Source: DATBQN01 sp963799925 (GTDB taxonomy: Bacteria; Acidobacteriota; Thermoanaerobaculia; Multivoradales; UBA5704). Taken from it: a DNA stretch of 64,000 nucleotides. The DNA lies in contig CAWCYZ010000004.1 in NCBI GenBank assembly GCA_963799925.1, forward strand, positions 1,798,001 to 1,862,000, read 5' to 3'. Under the pieces are notes generated by a model. That model worked only from the letters and a program-made list of their open reading frames with translations. It was not told the DNA's origin and made no database searches. Shown piece after piece: positions 34,872 to 45,576 of the stretch. Position numbers and translations under genes: made by a program. Each line of letters begins with the position of its first letter. Position 1 is the first letter of the stretch.

Positions 34872-35864
34872 ATGCCCCACGGCCTCGGCGTCCTCGTCGG
34901 CATCATCTTCATCGCCCTCGTCTTCGATTTCCTCAACGGCTTCCACGACGCCGCCAACTCGATCGCGACGGTCGTCTCGACCCGCGTCCTCTCGCCGCAG
35001 CAGGCGGTCCTCTGGGCGGCCTTCTTCAACTTCGTCGCCGCCTTCCTCCTCGGCACCCAGGTGGCGAAGACGATCGGCAGCGGGATGATCGACATCGCCG
35101 TGGTCAACAACCGGGTGATCTTGGCCGGCCTGCTCGGGGCGATCGCCTGGAACCTCATCACCTGGTACTTCGGCCTGCCGGTCTCCTCGTCGCACGCGCT
35201 GATCGGCGGCTACGCGGGGGCGGCGGTCGCCAAGGCCGGCTTCGCGGCGATCCTCCCCGCCGGCTGGGTGAAGACTCTCGCCTTCATCGTCCTCGCGCCG
35301 CTCCTCGGCATGGTCCTCGGGCTCGCGCTGATGATCGCCGTCACCTGGATCTTCCACCGCTGGCACCCCTCGCGGCTCGACCGCCTCTTCCGCCGCCTGC
35401 AGCTCTTCTCGGCCGGCCTCTACAGCCTCGGGCACGGCGGCAACGACGCGCAGAAGACCATGGGCATCATCACCGGCCTGCTGGTCTCCACCGGCCGGCT
35501 CCACGCCTTCAAGGTGCCGCTCTGGGTCATCCTCCTCTCCCATGCGGCGATCGCGCTGGGGACCATGTTCGGCGGCTGGCGGATCGTCAAGACGATGGGG
35601 ACCAAGATCACCAAGCTGCAGCCGTTCGGCGGCTTCTGCGCCGAGACCGCGGGGGCTATCACCCTCCTCAGCGCCACCTACTTCGGCATCCCGGTCTCGA
35701 CCACCCATACGATCACCGGCGCGATCGTCGGGGTGGGCGCCTCCCGGCGCCTCTCGGCGGTCAAATGGGGGGTCGCCGGCCGCATCGTCTGGGCCTGGCT
35801 GCTGACCATCCCGATCGCGGCGGCGGTGGCGGCGGTGGTGTACTGGCTGATCGCCAGGATCTAG
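34872..35864 (+). CDS. pit: Low-affinity inorganic phosphate transporter, Pit family
   Basis: A 330-residue permease with about ten membrane segments. The Pit signatures GFHDAANSIATVVSTRVLSP (near residue 20) and GHGGNDAQKTMGII (near 190) are both present, with internal duplication typical of the family: VSSSHALIGGYAG and VSTTHTITGAIVGVG. Couples metal-phosphate or H+-phosphate uptake. Shorter than E. coli PitA because the central loop is compact. Co-transcribed with DUF47. Confidence 0.95.
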   Translation: MPHGLGVLVGIIFIALVFDFLNGFHDAANSIATVVSTRVLSPQQAVLWAAFFNFVAAFLLGTQVAKTIGSGMIDIAVVNNRVILAGLLGAIAWNLITWYFGLPVSSSHALIGGYAGAAVAKAGFAAILPAGWVKTLAFIVLAPLLGMVLGLALMIAVTWIFHRWHPSRLDRLFRRLQLFSAGLYSLGHGGNDAQKTMGIITGLLVSTGRLHAFKVPLWVILLSHAAIALGTMFGGWRIVKTMGTKITKLQPFGGFCAETAGAITLLSATYFGIPVSTTHTITGAIVGVGASRRLSAVKWGVAGRIVWAWLLTIPIAAAVAAVVYWLIARI

Positions 35865-35948
35865 CACGGTGATCCAGGGCCGGCGTCCGCCGGGCAGGAT
35901 CCTTGCTTTTGCTAGGATGTCTCTCCTCGAGTAAAGGACGGTCGACTC

Positions 35949-37250
35949 ATGGATCTGCGGCCCAAGCGGTCCCCCTCACTGCCCGGCGCTCCCGGCGCTC
36001 CCGGCGGAATGCCGCCGGCGACGGGCGTCGGCCCGCCGGCCGGCGGGCCCCGGCCGGTCCTCCGGTCCACGGCGTGGAAGAGCGCCGACATCTTGCGCGC
36101 CGCGGCGCTGGTCTTCGGGCTCTACCTCACCCTCCAGCTCGTCTGGTTCGCGCGCCTCCTCGTCCTCACCGCCTTCCTGGGCGTGCTCTTCGGCCTCGCC
36201 GTGGCGCGCGGCGCGGACTACCTCAACCGGCTGCGCATCCCCCGCGGCCTCGGCGCCGCGATCATCGTCTTCGGCTTCTACGGGCTGCTCTACGGGATCG
36301 GCGCCTGGGCGGCGCCCACCCTGACGGAACAGTTCGGCGAGCTGCGGACGCGCCTCCCCGAGGCGACCGACAAGGTCAACGGCTGGATCAACGCCCACCG
36401 CCACGGCCTGCTCGGCCAGGTGATCGACGGCGCGCGGCCGCCGGCCGCCGCCGCTCCCGCCGCCGCTCCGGCTCCCGCCGCCCCGGCGCCGCGGGCGGGC
36501 GGCAAGGGGAGCGCCGCGAACGCGCGGCCGGCTCCGCCGCCGGCCGCTGCCGCCGCTCCTGCGCCGTCCGACCTCCGGACGACCATCGGCCAGCACCTCG
36601 GCTCGGTGACCCGTTACCTCTTCCCCTTCCTCTCCTCGACCTTCGAGGTGGTGGCCGGCCTCCTGCTCATCACCTTCATCACCATCTACATCGGCACCGA
36701 GCCCGACACCTACCGCCGGGGCATGCTGGCGCTCGTCCCGCACGGCAGCCGGCGGCGCGCCGGCGAGGTTCTGGAGTCGATCGCCGTCGCGCTGCGCAAG
36801 TGGCTGGAGACGCAGGCGATCGCCATGCTGACGATCGGCGTCGTGGTGACCGTCGCGCTGAAGCTCCTGGGGATCAAGGCGGCGCTGTCGCTGGGGATCA
36901 TCGCCGGCCTCTTCGAGTTCATTCCAACCCTCGGGCCGATCCTCTCGGCGATCCCCGGCATCGCCATGGCCTTCCTCGACTCGCCGCAGAAGGCGCTCGC
37001 CGTGGCGCTCGTCTACTGGGGGGTCCAGATGATCGAAGGGCACCTCCTGATCCCCATCCTGATGAAGGAGGGGATGGACCTGCCGCCGGTCCTCACCATC
37101 ATCGGCCAGGCGCTGATGGCCCTGGTCTTCGGCTTCCTCGGACTGCTGCTGGCGGTGCCGCTGATCGCCGCGATCATCGTCGCCATCAAGATGCTCTACG
37201 TCGAGGACGTGGTGGGCGACTCCGAGGTGACGCCGAGCCTGGACGGGTAG
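35949..37250 (+). CDS. AI-2E family transporter (PerM-like)
   Basis: A 433-residue inner-membrane protein with about eight segments. FVVAGLLLITFITIYIGTEPDTYRRG and IIAGLFEFIPTLGPILSAIPGIAMAF (the PTxGP motif) mark the family, as does QMIEGHLLIPILMKEGMDLPP. An Ala/Pro-rich soluble insert occupies residues about 158-205, and the N-terminal 35 residues are Pro/Gly-rich. Some members export autoinducer-2 or act as Na+/H+ antiporters; the substrate here is unknown. A TTGCTTTTGCTAGGAT promoter-like stretch lies 25-40 bp upstream. Confidence 0.9.
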   Translation: MDLRPKRSPSLPGAPGAPGGMPPATGVGPPAGGPRPVLRSTAWKSADILRAAALVFGLYLTLQLVWFARLLVLTAFLGVLFGLAVARGADYLNRLRIPRGLGAAIIVFGFYGLLYGIGAWAAPTLTEQFGELRTRLPEATDKVNGWINAHRHGLLGQVIDGARPPAAAAPAAAPAPAAPAPRAGGKGSAANARPAPPPAAAAAPAPSDLRTTIGQHLGSVTRYLFPFLSSTFEVVAGLLLITFITIYIGTEPDTYRRGMLALVPHGSRRRAGEVLESIAVALRKWLETQAIAMLTIGVVVTVALKLLGIKAALSLGIIAGLFEFIPTLGPILSAIPGIAMAFLDSPQKALAVALVYWGVQMIEGHLLIPILMKEGMDLPPVLTIIGQALMALVFGFLGLLLAVPLIAAIIVAIKMLYVEDVVGDSEVTPSLDG

Positions 37251-37265
37251 GGCGGTGACCGGAAG

Positions 37266-37289
37266 GCGACGAGGCGGGAGTCTCGTCGC
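37266..37289. terminator. Hairpin after the AI-2E-family gene
   Basis: GCGACGAG, an 8-nt loop and CTCGTCGC form an 8-bp stem 16 bp after the stop. It lies between this gene and a small minus-strand open frame. No T-run. Confidence 0.4.
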
Positions 37290-37303
37290 AGCGCCTCTTC
37301 GGG

Positions 37304-37504
37304 TCAGAGAGGACCGTTCCGCTTCCGCACGAGCTCTTCCGCCTCCCGGCAGAGCCGTTCGGCTTCGGCGCGAAGCCCGTTGAGGCGGCGGCGCCAATCC
37401 GACCCCTGCTCCTCGTTGTTGTCGTCGCCGGCGAGAATGCGATCCGGCCAGATCGAGCGGGGTGGGGGTCTCTGGTTTGGGAGGCTCATGAGATCCTGCG
37501 TCAT
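37304..37504 (-). CDS. Small hypothetical protein
   Basis: A possible 66-residue protein: MTQDLMSLPNQRPPPR, an acidic patch (GDDNNEEQGSDW) and a charged C-terminal helix RLNGLRAEAERLCREAEELVRK. It resembles no family I know. Support is limited to coding-like composition and a hairpin separating it from the convergent upstream gene. ATG 37504 is used, TTG 37519 would add five residues. Confidence 0.4.
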   Translation of the reverse strand: MTQDLMSLPNQRPPPRSIWPDRILAGDDNNEEQGSDWRRRLNGLRAEAERLCREAEELVRKRNGPL

Positions 37505-37940
37505 CGAGTTGTCTTGCAATAGATAGACCGGCTCGAGAGACCTGCCTGCCTCAACCTCGGCGCCCAGTGCCGATCTGGCGCAGGAACAGCTCTGCCAGCG
37601 CCTGCCATCGAAGCCGCCACAGTCCGCGGAATCCCCGGCGGAGGTGCTGGGTGGGGTGGCAAGCCGCGTGCAACAGCGAAACGCGCGAGCACCGGCTCCT
37701 GCGGCGCAGGGCGCCGCCGGGAGCTCTTTTCATTCTTTGCAGCGGAGTGGCGCGGCGGGCCGGCGAGGGGCTGGCAGGATGTAACCGCGGCTTTCGAGCC
37801 TCCGTCTCTTCCGGGCAGGGCGCGCCCCCTGGGGCGCTCAGCGGAGAGGTGCAGCCCGCCGCTCCGATGGTTCATATGAGAATCGGCAGAGCGACGCGAC
37901 CGTCGAGAACAACCCCATGCCAGATCCAAGAGGCACTACG
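37505..37940. other. Intergenic stretch before the RND operon
   Basis: No supported gene in 436 bp. Short minus-strand frames (up to 37929) are mutually overlapping, lack family features and have no ribosome sites. The GC content drops slightly. The promoter of the RND operon should lie here, but I see no clear hexamer pair. Confidence 0.4.
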
Positions 37941-39247
37941 ATGACTCCCGAGCAACCCGTGATGCATGCGAGCGAGGCCCCCGCGGTCTCGGCGGTCCCA
38001 CCGGCGGTTCCGGACGCTCCGGCAGCCCCGGCCCGGCACCGTTGGTGGCTGTGGCTGCTGGCGGTCGCCGCGGCTCAGTCTGCTCGCCTATCACTTCATC
38101 CCCAGGGGCGGCAAGGCGCAGGCGGCCGCGGCCAAGGGCGGCAAGGGGCAGCAGCAGGCGCCCCGCGCCGTGCCGGTGCTGGCCGTCGCCGCCAAGAACA
38201 AGGACGTCGGCGTCTACCTGACCGGCCTGGGCAGTGTGAACCCGCTCGCGACCGTCGCGGTCCGCAGCCGGGTCGACGGGCAGCTCGTCTCGCTCGACTT
38301 CCACGAGGGCCAGCTCGTCCGCGCCGGCGATCTACTGGCCGAGATCGACCCGCGGCCGTTCCAGGTCCAGCTCATGCAGGCGCAGGGGCAGCGCTCGAAG
38401 GACGAGGCGGTGCTGCAGAACGCGCGCGTCGACCTCCAGCGCTACCAGGTCCTCGCCCAGCAGGACTCGATCGCCCGGCAGCAGCTCGACACCCAGGCGG
38501 CGACCGTCCGCCAGGCCGAGGCGACCCTGCAGAGCGACCAGGCGCAGATCGAGAGCGCCAAGCTGAACCTGACCTACAGCCGCATCACCGCGCCGATCGG
38601 CGGCCGGGTCGGCCTGCGGCATGGTCGACGTCGGCAACATCGTGCACGCCGGCCGACGCCAACGGCGTCGTCGTCATCACCCAGCTGCAGCCGATCGACG
38701 TCCTCTTCACCCTCCCCGCCGACCAGCTCCCGCAGGTGCTGCCGCAGGTGCACGCCGGCCGGCAGCTCCCCGTCGACGCCTACGACCGCGACCTCAAGCA
38801 GAAGCTCGGCTCGCGGGACGCTGCTCGCCGTCGACAACCAGATCGATCCCGCCACCGGCACCGTGCGGCTGAAGGCGATCTTCCCCAACGCAGGACGAGC
38901 GCTCTTCCCCAACCAGTTCGTCAACGCGCGCCTGCTGGTCAACACCCTGCGGGGCGCCGTCGTCGTCCCCACCGCGGCCGATCCAGCGCAGCCCGCAGTC
39001 GACGCTTCGTCTACGTCGTCAAGCCGGACCAGACGGTCGAGATCGCGCAACGTCGCAGGTCCGGCTCACCGAGGGCGACGACACGGCGATCCAGCGAGCG
39101 GGCTCGCGGCCGGCGACGTGGTGGTGATCGACGGCGTCGACAAGCTGCGGCCGGGCATGAAGGTCGACGGTCAGCCGCGCCGACACGGGCGGCCGCCGCG
39201 CGGCGCCGGCGCGGAGGCAACGGCTCCCCAGAGGACGGCGCTCATGA
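37941..39247 (+). pseudogene. RND efflux periplasmic adaptor (MdtA-like), frame-disrupted
   Basis: Membrane-fusion protein linking the inner-membrane pump to the outer-membrane channel. A single N-terminal membrane segment is followed by the barrel-sandwich/lipoyl domain (VRSRVDGQLVSLDFHEGQLVRAGDLLAEIDPRPFQVQL), the helical hairpin (ARVDLQRYQVLAQQDSIARQQLDTQ) and LTYSRITAPIGGRVGLR. Reading-frame changes near 38073, 38620, 38652, 38814, 38963, 39005, 39050, 39057 and 39091 each vanish if one base between codons is dropped, so the intact protein is about 425 residues. Whether the gene is truly broken or only miscalled is unresolved. ATGA overlaps the next gene. Confidence 0.82.
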
Positions 39248-42200
39248 GCCCGTCGCGGCCGTTCATCCTGCGGCCGATCGCGACCTCGCTGCTGATGGCG
39301 GGGCTGCTGCTCGCCGGCATCGTCGCCTTCCGGCAGCTGCCGGTCTCGGCGCTGCCGGAGGTCGACTACCCGACGATCCAGGTGATCACCTTCTACCCCG
39401 GCGCCAGCCCGGACGTCATGGCCTCGGCCGTCACCGCGCCGCTCGAGCGCCAGTTCGGCCAGGTGCCGGGGCTTGAACCAGATGACCTCGACCAGCTCCG
39501 AGGGCAGCTCGGTCATCACCCTGCAGTTCGCCCTCGACCTCGAACATCGACGTCGCCGAGCAGGAGGTGCAGGCGGCGATCAACGCCGCCGGCACCTATC
39601 CTGCCGCGCGACCTGCCGAACCCGCCGATCTACAGCAAGACCAATCCGGCCGACGCGCCGGTCCTCACCCTCGCGCTGACCTCGAAGACGCTGCCGCTGT
39701 CGAAGGTCGAGGACCTCGCCGACACCCGCCTCGCGCAGAAGATCTCGCAGCTCCCCGGCGTCGGCCTGGTCGCGATCAGCGGCGGCCAGAAGCCGGCGGT
39801 GCGCATCCAGGCCAACCCGACCGCGCTCTCCTCCTACGGCCTGACCCTCGAGGACGTCCGCACCGCGGTCGCGGCAGTCGAACGTCAACCAGGCCAAGGG
39901 GAGCTTCGACGGCAGCCGCGCAGTCCTACACCATCGGCGCCAACGACCAGCTGCTGTCCGAGCGACCAGTACCGGCCGCTGATCATCGCCTACCGGAACG
40001 GCGCGCCGGTCCGCCTCTCCGACGTCGCCAACGTGATCGACGACGCCGAGAACGTCAAGCAGGCGGCGTGGATGAACGACGACGCCGGCGGTGATCGTCA
40101 ACATCCAGCGCCAGCCGGGCGCGAACATCATCAGCGTCGTCGACCGCGTCACAGGCGCTGCTGCCGCAGCTGCGCGCCTCGCTGCCGCCGGCGGTCGCAG
40201 GTCGCCGTGCTGACCGACCGCACCACGACCATCCGCGCCTCGGTGCACGACGTCGAGTTCGAGCTGATGCTCACCATCGCGCTGGTCGTGATGGTGATCT
40301 TCCTCTTCCTGCGCACGCTCGCGGCGACCATCATCCCCAGCGTCGCGGTGCCGCTGTCGCTGGTCGGCACCTTCGGCGCCATGTACCTGCTCGGCTACAG
40401 CCTGAACAACCTGACGCTGATGGCGCTCACCATCTCGACCGGCTTCGTCGTCGACGACGCGATCGTGATGATCGAGAACATCTCGCGCTACATCGAGGAG
40501 GGCGAGAAGCCGCTCGAGGCGGCGCTCAAGGGCGTCGGAGCAGATCGGCTTCACCATCCTCTCGCTGACCGTGTCGCTCATCGCCGTGCTGATCCCGCTG
40601 CTCTTCATGGGCGACGTCGTCGGCCGCCTGTTCCGCGAGTTCGCGGTCACGCTCTCAGCGTGACGATCCTGATCTCCGCCGTCGTCTCGCTGACGCTGAC
40701 GCCGATGATGTGCCGCCAAGCTCCTGCGCCACAAGGCCGGAGTCGCAGCAGGGGCGCTTCTACCGCGCCTCGGAGCGGGTCTTCGAGCGCGATCATCGAG
40801 TTCTACGGCCGCACGCTCGCCTGGGTGCTCGAGCACCAGCCGCTGACCCTGCTGGTCGCCGTCGGCACCCTGGTCGCCACGATCCTCCTCTACCTGGTCA
40901 TCCCCAAGGGGTTCTTCCCGATGCAGGACACCGGCGTCATCCTGGGCATCTCCGAGGCCGCGCAGAGCGTCTCGTTCCCCGCGATGGCCGAGCGGCAGCA
41001 GGCGCTGGCGCAGGTGATCCTCGCCGATCCGGCGGTCGAGAGCCTGTCCTCGTTCATCGGCGTCGACGGCACCAACACGACGGTCAACACCGGCCGCATC
41101 CAGATCAACCTGAAGCCGCTCGGCGACCGCGACGCGCAGCGCCACGCGACGTCATCCGCCGCCTGCAGCCCGAAGCTCGGCGCAAGGTCGACGGCATCAC
41201 GCTCTACATGCAGCCGGTGCAGGACCTCTCGGTCGAGGACCGGGTGAGCCGGGCGCAGTACCAGTACAGCCTCGAGGACGCCGACGCCGGCGAGCTCGCC
41301 ACCTGGGTGCCGCGCTTCGTCGCCAAGCTGCAGGCAGCTCCCCGAGCTGCGCCGACGTCGGCGAGCGACCAGCAGAACGACGGCCTGCAGGCGCACCTCG
41401 TCCTCGACCGCGCCACCGCGTCGCGGCTCGGCATCACGCCGCAGATGCTCGACGACACGCTCTACGACGCCTTCGGCCAGCGCCAGATCTCGACCATGTT
41501 CACCCAGCTCAACCAGTACCGCGTGGTGCTCGAGACCAAGCCCAGCTTCCAGCAGAGCGCCGGCAGGACCTCGAACGACATCTTCATGCGCTCGACGACC
41601 GGCGGCTCGGTGCCGCTCGGCGCCTTCACGCAGGTGCGAGGACGACGACGCGCGCCGCTGGCGGTCAACCACCAGGGGCAGTTCCCGGTCGTCACCGTCT
41701 CCTTCAACCTGGCGCCGGGCGCCTCGCTGGGCGACGGCGGTGAAGGCGGTCGACCAGGCGCAAGGCAGACCTCGGCATGCCCGGCGAGCATCCAGGCGAG
41801 CTTCCAGGGCACGGCGCAGTCGTTCCAGGCGTCGCTGAGCCAACGACGCCGCTGCTGATCCTGGCGGCGGTGGTCACCGTCTACATCCTGCTCGGCGTGC
41901 TCTACGAGAGCTACATCCACCCGCTGACGATCCTCTCGACCCTGCCCTCGGCCGGCGTCGGCGCGCTGCTCGCGCTGCTGATCTGCCGCACCGAGTTCAG
42001 CGTCATCGCGCTGATCGGCATCATCCTGCTGATCGGCATCGTCGAGAAGAACGCGATCATGATGATCGACTTCGCGCTCGACGCCGAGCGCAAGGAGGGC
42101 AAGGAGCCGCGACGAGGCGATCTATCAGGCCGCCCTGCTGCGCTTCCGGCCGATCATCATGACCACCATGGCGGCGCTGCTCGGCGCCGTGCCGCTGGCG

Positions 42201-42420
42201 CTCGGCTCCGGCATCGGCGCCGAGCTGCGGCGGCCGCTCGGCATCGCGATCATCGGCGGCCTGATCTTCAGCCAGCTCCTGACCCTCTACACCACGCCGG
42301 TCGTCTACCTCGCCTTCGACCGCCTGGCGCGGCGCGCTGACCGAGAAGGCCGAGCGGCGCGCGCGCCGGCAGCTCGTGGCGCCGGACCGCGGCGCCGGCA
42401 GGGGGCGCAGCGGCGGATGA
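39244..42420 (+). pseudogene. RND efflux permease (MdtB-like), frame-disrupted
   Basis: Inner-membrane proton/drug antiporter of about 1,045 residues after correction. PFILRPIATSLLMAGLLLAGIVAFRQLPVSALPEVDYPTI-type start, NPPIYSKTNPADAPVLTLAL, TDRTTTIRASVHDVEFELMLTIALVVMVIFLFLR, and the transmembrane proton-relay FVVDDAIVMIENISR (paired Asp) are all present, as are the second-half equivalents (LLIGIVEKNAIMMIDF). About thirty single-base insertions, nearly all between codons, interrupt it. Similarity to MdtB rather than AcrB comes from the tandem with a second permease. Stop TGA 42418-42420 overlaps the next ATG. Confidence 0.85.
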
Positions 42421-45400
42421 GCATCTCGGCGCCCTTCATCCGCCGGCCGATCGCCACCACGCTGCTGACGGTGGCGATCGCGCTCGCCGGCGGCCTCGCC
42501 TTCCGCCTGCTGCCGGTCTCGCCGCTGCCGCAGGTCGAGTTCCCGACCATCCACGTGTCAGGCGAGCCTGCCGGGCGCCAGCCCGGAGACCATGGCCTCC
42601 TCGGTCGCGACGCCGCTCGAGCGGCAGTTCGGGCGCATCGCCGGCGTCACCGAGATGACCTCGCCGAGCTCGCTCGGCTCGACCAGCATCACGCTGCAGT
42701 TCGACCTCAACCGCAACATCGACGCCGCCGCGCGCGACGTGCAGGCGGCGATCAACGCGGCGCGCGGCCAGCTGCCGGCGAACCTGCCGAGCAACCCGTC
42801 GCTACCGCAAGGTCGAACCCGGCGGACGCGCCGATCATGCTGCTGTCGCTGACCTCGGACATCTGATCGAGCGGCCGAAGATGTACGACATCGCCTCGTC
42901 GGTGCTGCAGCAGAAGATCTCGCAGATCGAGGGGGTCGGGCAGGTCACCGTCGGCGGCGGCGCGCTGCCGGCGGTGCGGGTCGAGCGTCAACCCGACCGT
43001 GCTCAACGGCTACGGCCTCGGCCTGGAGGACGTCCGCACGGCGCTCGCCAACGCCAACGCCAACCGGCCGAAGGGGGAGCTCGGCGAGCGTCGACCGCTC
43101 GTGGTCGCTCAGCACCACCGACCAGCTGCTCAAGGCCGCCGAGTACCAGCCGCTGGTCGTCAGCTACACGAACGGCGCCGCCGTGCGCCTGGGCGACGTC
43201 GCGAACGTCACCGACTCGGTCGAGAACGTGCGCTCCGGCGGCCTCGCCAACGGCAAGCCCGCGATCCTGCTGATCATCTTCCGCCAGCCGGGCGCGAACA
43301 TCATCGCCACCGTCGACCGCATCCGCGCCGTGCTGCCGCAGCTCCAGGCGTCGATCCCGCCGGCGATCGACGCTCGCGGTGGTGATGGACGCCACCACCA
43401 CCATCCGCGCCTCGGTGCACGACGTCGAGATCACGCTGCTGATCTCGATCGTGCTGGTCATCCTCGTCGTCTTCCTCTTCCTGCGCGAGCGTGCGCTCGA
43501 CGCTCATCCCCAGCGTCGCCGTGCCGGTGTCGCTGATCGGCACCTTCGGCGTGATGTACCTGCTCGGCTACAGCATCGACAACCTGTCGCTGATGGCGCT
43601 GACCGTCGCGACCGGCTTCGTGGTCGACGACGCCATCGTGGTGATCGAGAACATCACGCGCTACCTGGAGCAGGGGATGACGCCGGTCGAGGCGGCGCTG
43701 CAAGGGCGCCGCGGAGATCGGCTTCACCGTGTCTGACGATCAGCATCTCGCTGATCGCGGTGTTCATCCCCATCCTGCTGATGGGCGGCATCGTCGGGCG
43801 CCTGTTCCGCGAGTTCGCGGTGATCCTCTCGGTCGCCATCGCCGTCTCGATGGTGGTCTCGCTCACCACGACGCCGATGATGTGCGCCAAGCTCCTGCAG
43901 CGCGCACGACGCAGGAGAAGCACGGCCGGCTCTACCAGGCGAGCGAGCGCGGCTTCGACTGGCATCCTCGCACGGCTACGAGCGGTCGCTCGCGCTGGGT
44001 GCTGCGCCACCAGGCGCTGACGCTGCTGGTCACGCTCGCGACGATGGGCGCCAGCGTCTACCTCTACGTCATCGTGCCGAAGGGCTTCTTCCCGCAGCAG
44101 GACACCGGCCGGCTGAACGGCTCGATCGTCGGCCGACCAGTCGAGCTCCTTCCAGGCGATGCAGCAGCCGGCTCGAGCGGCTCGCCGCGATCGTCCAGAG
44201 CGACCCCGCGGTCGAGAGCGGTCACCGCCTTCACCGGCGGCAACAACTCGGCGCGCATGTTCGTGGCGCTGAAGGACCTCGACCAGCGCCGGCAAGGTCA
44301 CGGCCGACCAGATGATCGCCCGCCTGCGCCCGAAGCTCTCGCACGAGCCCGGCGCCAACCTCTTCCTGCAGCCGGTGCAGGACCTGCGGGTCGGCGGCCG
44401 CGCCGGGCAACGCGCAGTACCAGTACACGCTGCAGGGCGACGACACCGCAGCGAGCTGCTGCAGTGGGCGCCGCAAGGTGCTGCAGAAGCTGCGCACGCG
44501 TCACGCAGCTGGTCGACGTCAACACCGACCAGCAGAACAAGGGGCTGCAGAGCCTCGCTGGTGATCGATCGCGCCACCGCCGCGCGGCTGGGCATCACGC
44601 CGCAGGACGATCGACAACACGCTCTACGACGCCTTCGGCCAGCGCCAGGTGTCGACGATGTACCAGCAGCTCAACCAGTACCACGTGGTCATGGAGGTCG
44701 AGCCCGGAGTTCTGGCAGAACCCGGACGGCCTGAGGTACATCCACGTGCGGACGAGCGACGGGCACCTGGTGCCGCTCTCCGCCTTCACCCACTACGAGA
44801 GCACGCGACGCGCCGCTGACCGTCAACCACCAGGGGCAGTTCCCGGCGGTCACCTTCTCCTTCAACCTGCCGCCCGGCGTGGCGCTCGGCGACGCCGTCA
44901 ACGCGGTCAACCAGGCGGAGGCGGAGATCCGGCTGCCGGCGAGCATCCACGGCAGCTTCGCGGGGACGGCGCAGGCCTTCCAGGCCTCGCTTGACAGAAC
45001 GAGCCGCTGCTGATCCTGGCGGCGCTGCTCACCGTCTACATCGTGCTCGGCATGCTCTACGAGAGCACGATCCATCCGATCACCATCCTCTCGACCCTGC
45101 CGTCGGCCGGCGTCGGCGCGCTGCTGGCGCTGCTCCTCTTCCACACCGAGCTGTCGGTGATCGCGCTGATCGGCATCATCCTGCTGATCGGCATCGTCAA
45201 GAAGAACGCGATCCTGATGATCGACTTCGCGCATCGAGGCCGAGCGCAAGGAGGGCAAGAGCCCGGCCGACGCCATCTACGAGGCCTGCCTGCTGCGCTT
45301 CCGGCCGATCACCATGACCACCATGGCGGCGATGCTCGGCGGCCTGCCGCTCGCCATCGGCATCGGCACCGGCTCCGAGCTGCGCCGGCCGCTCGGCATC

Positions 45401-45576
45401 GCGATCGTCGGCGGCCTGCTGTTCAGCCAGCTCCTGACCCTCTACACGACCCGGTGGTCTACCTCTACCTCGACCGCTTCCAGCTCTGGTGGGAGCGCGT
45501 GCGGGAAGCCGCCGCGCGCCGCGCCGGCGCCGGCGCCGTGCCCGCGGAGCTCGGAGGCCTGAGGAACAGATCATGA
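42417..45576 (+). pseudogene. RND efflux permease (MdtC-like), frame-disrupted
   Basis: Second permease of the heteromeric pump. MSISAPFIRRPIATTLLTVAIALAGGLAFRLLPVSPLPQVEFPTI opens it; GYGLGLEDVRTALANANANRPKG, DATTTIRASVHDVEITLLISIVLVILVVFLFLR and FVVDDAIVVIENITRYLEQG follow, and LLIGIVKKNAILMIDFA near the end. About thirty one-base insertions and one likely base loss in a C-run (near 45451) break it; conserved protein continues on both sides of every break. The presence of MdtB-type and MdtC-type permeases in tandem matches the E. coli MdtABC arrangement. Confidence 0.85.

Noticed and set aside
37501..37929. 142-residue minus-strand gene before the RND operon
   Set aside because: Low-complexity, overlapping alternative frames and no start signal or family resemblance.
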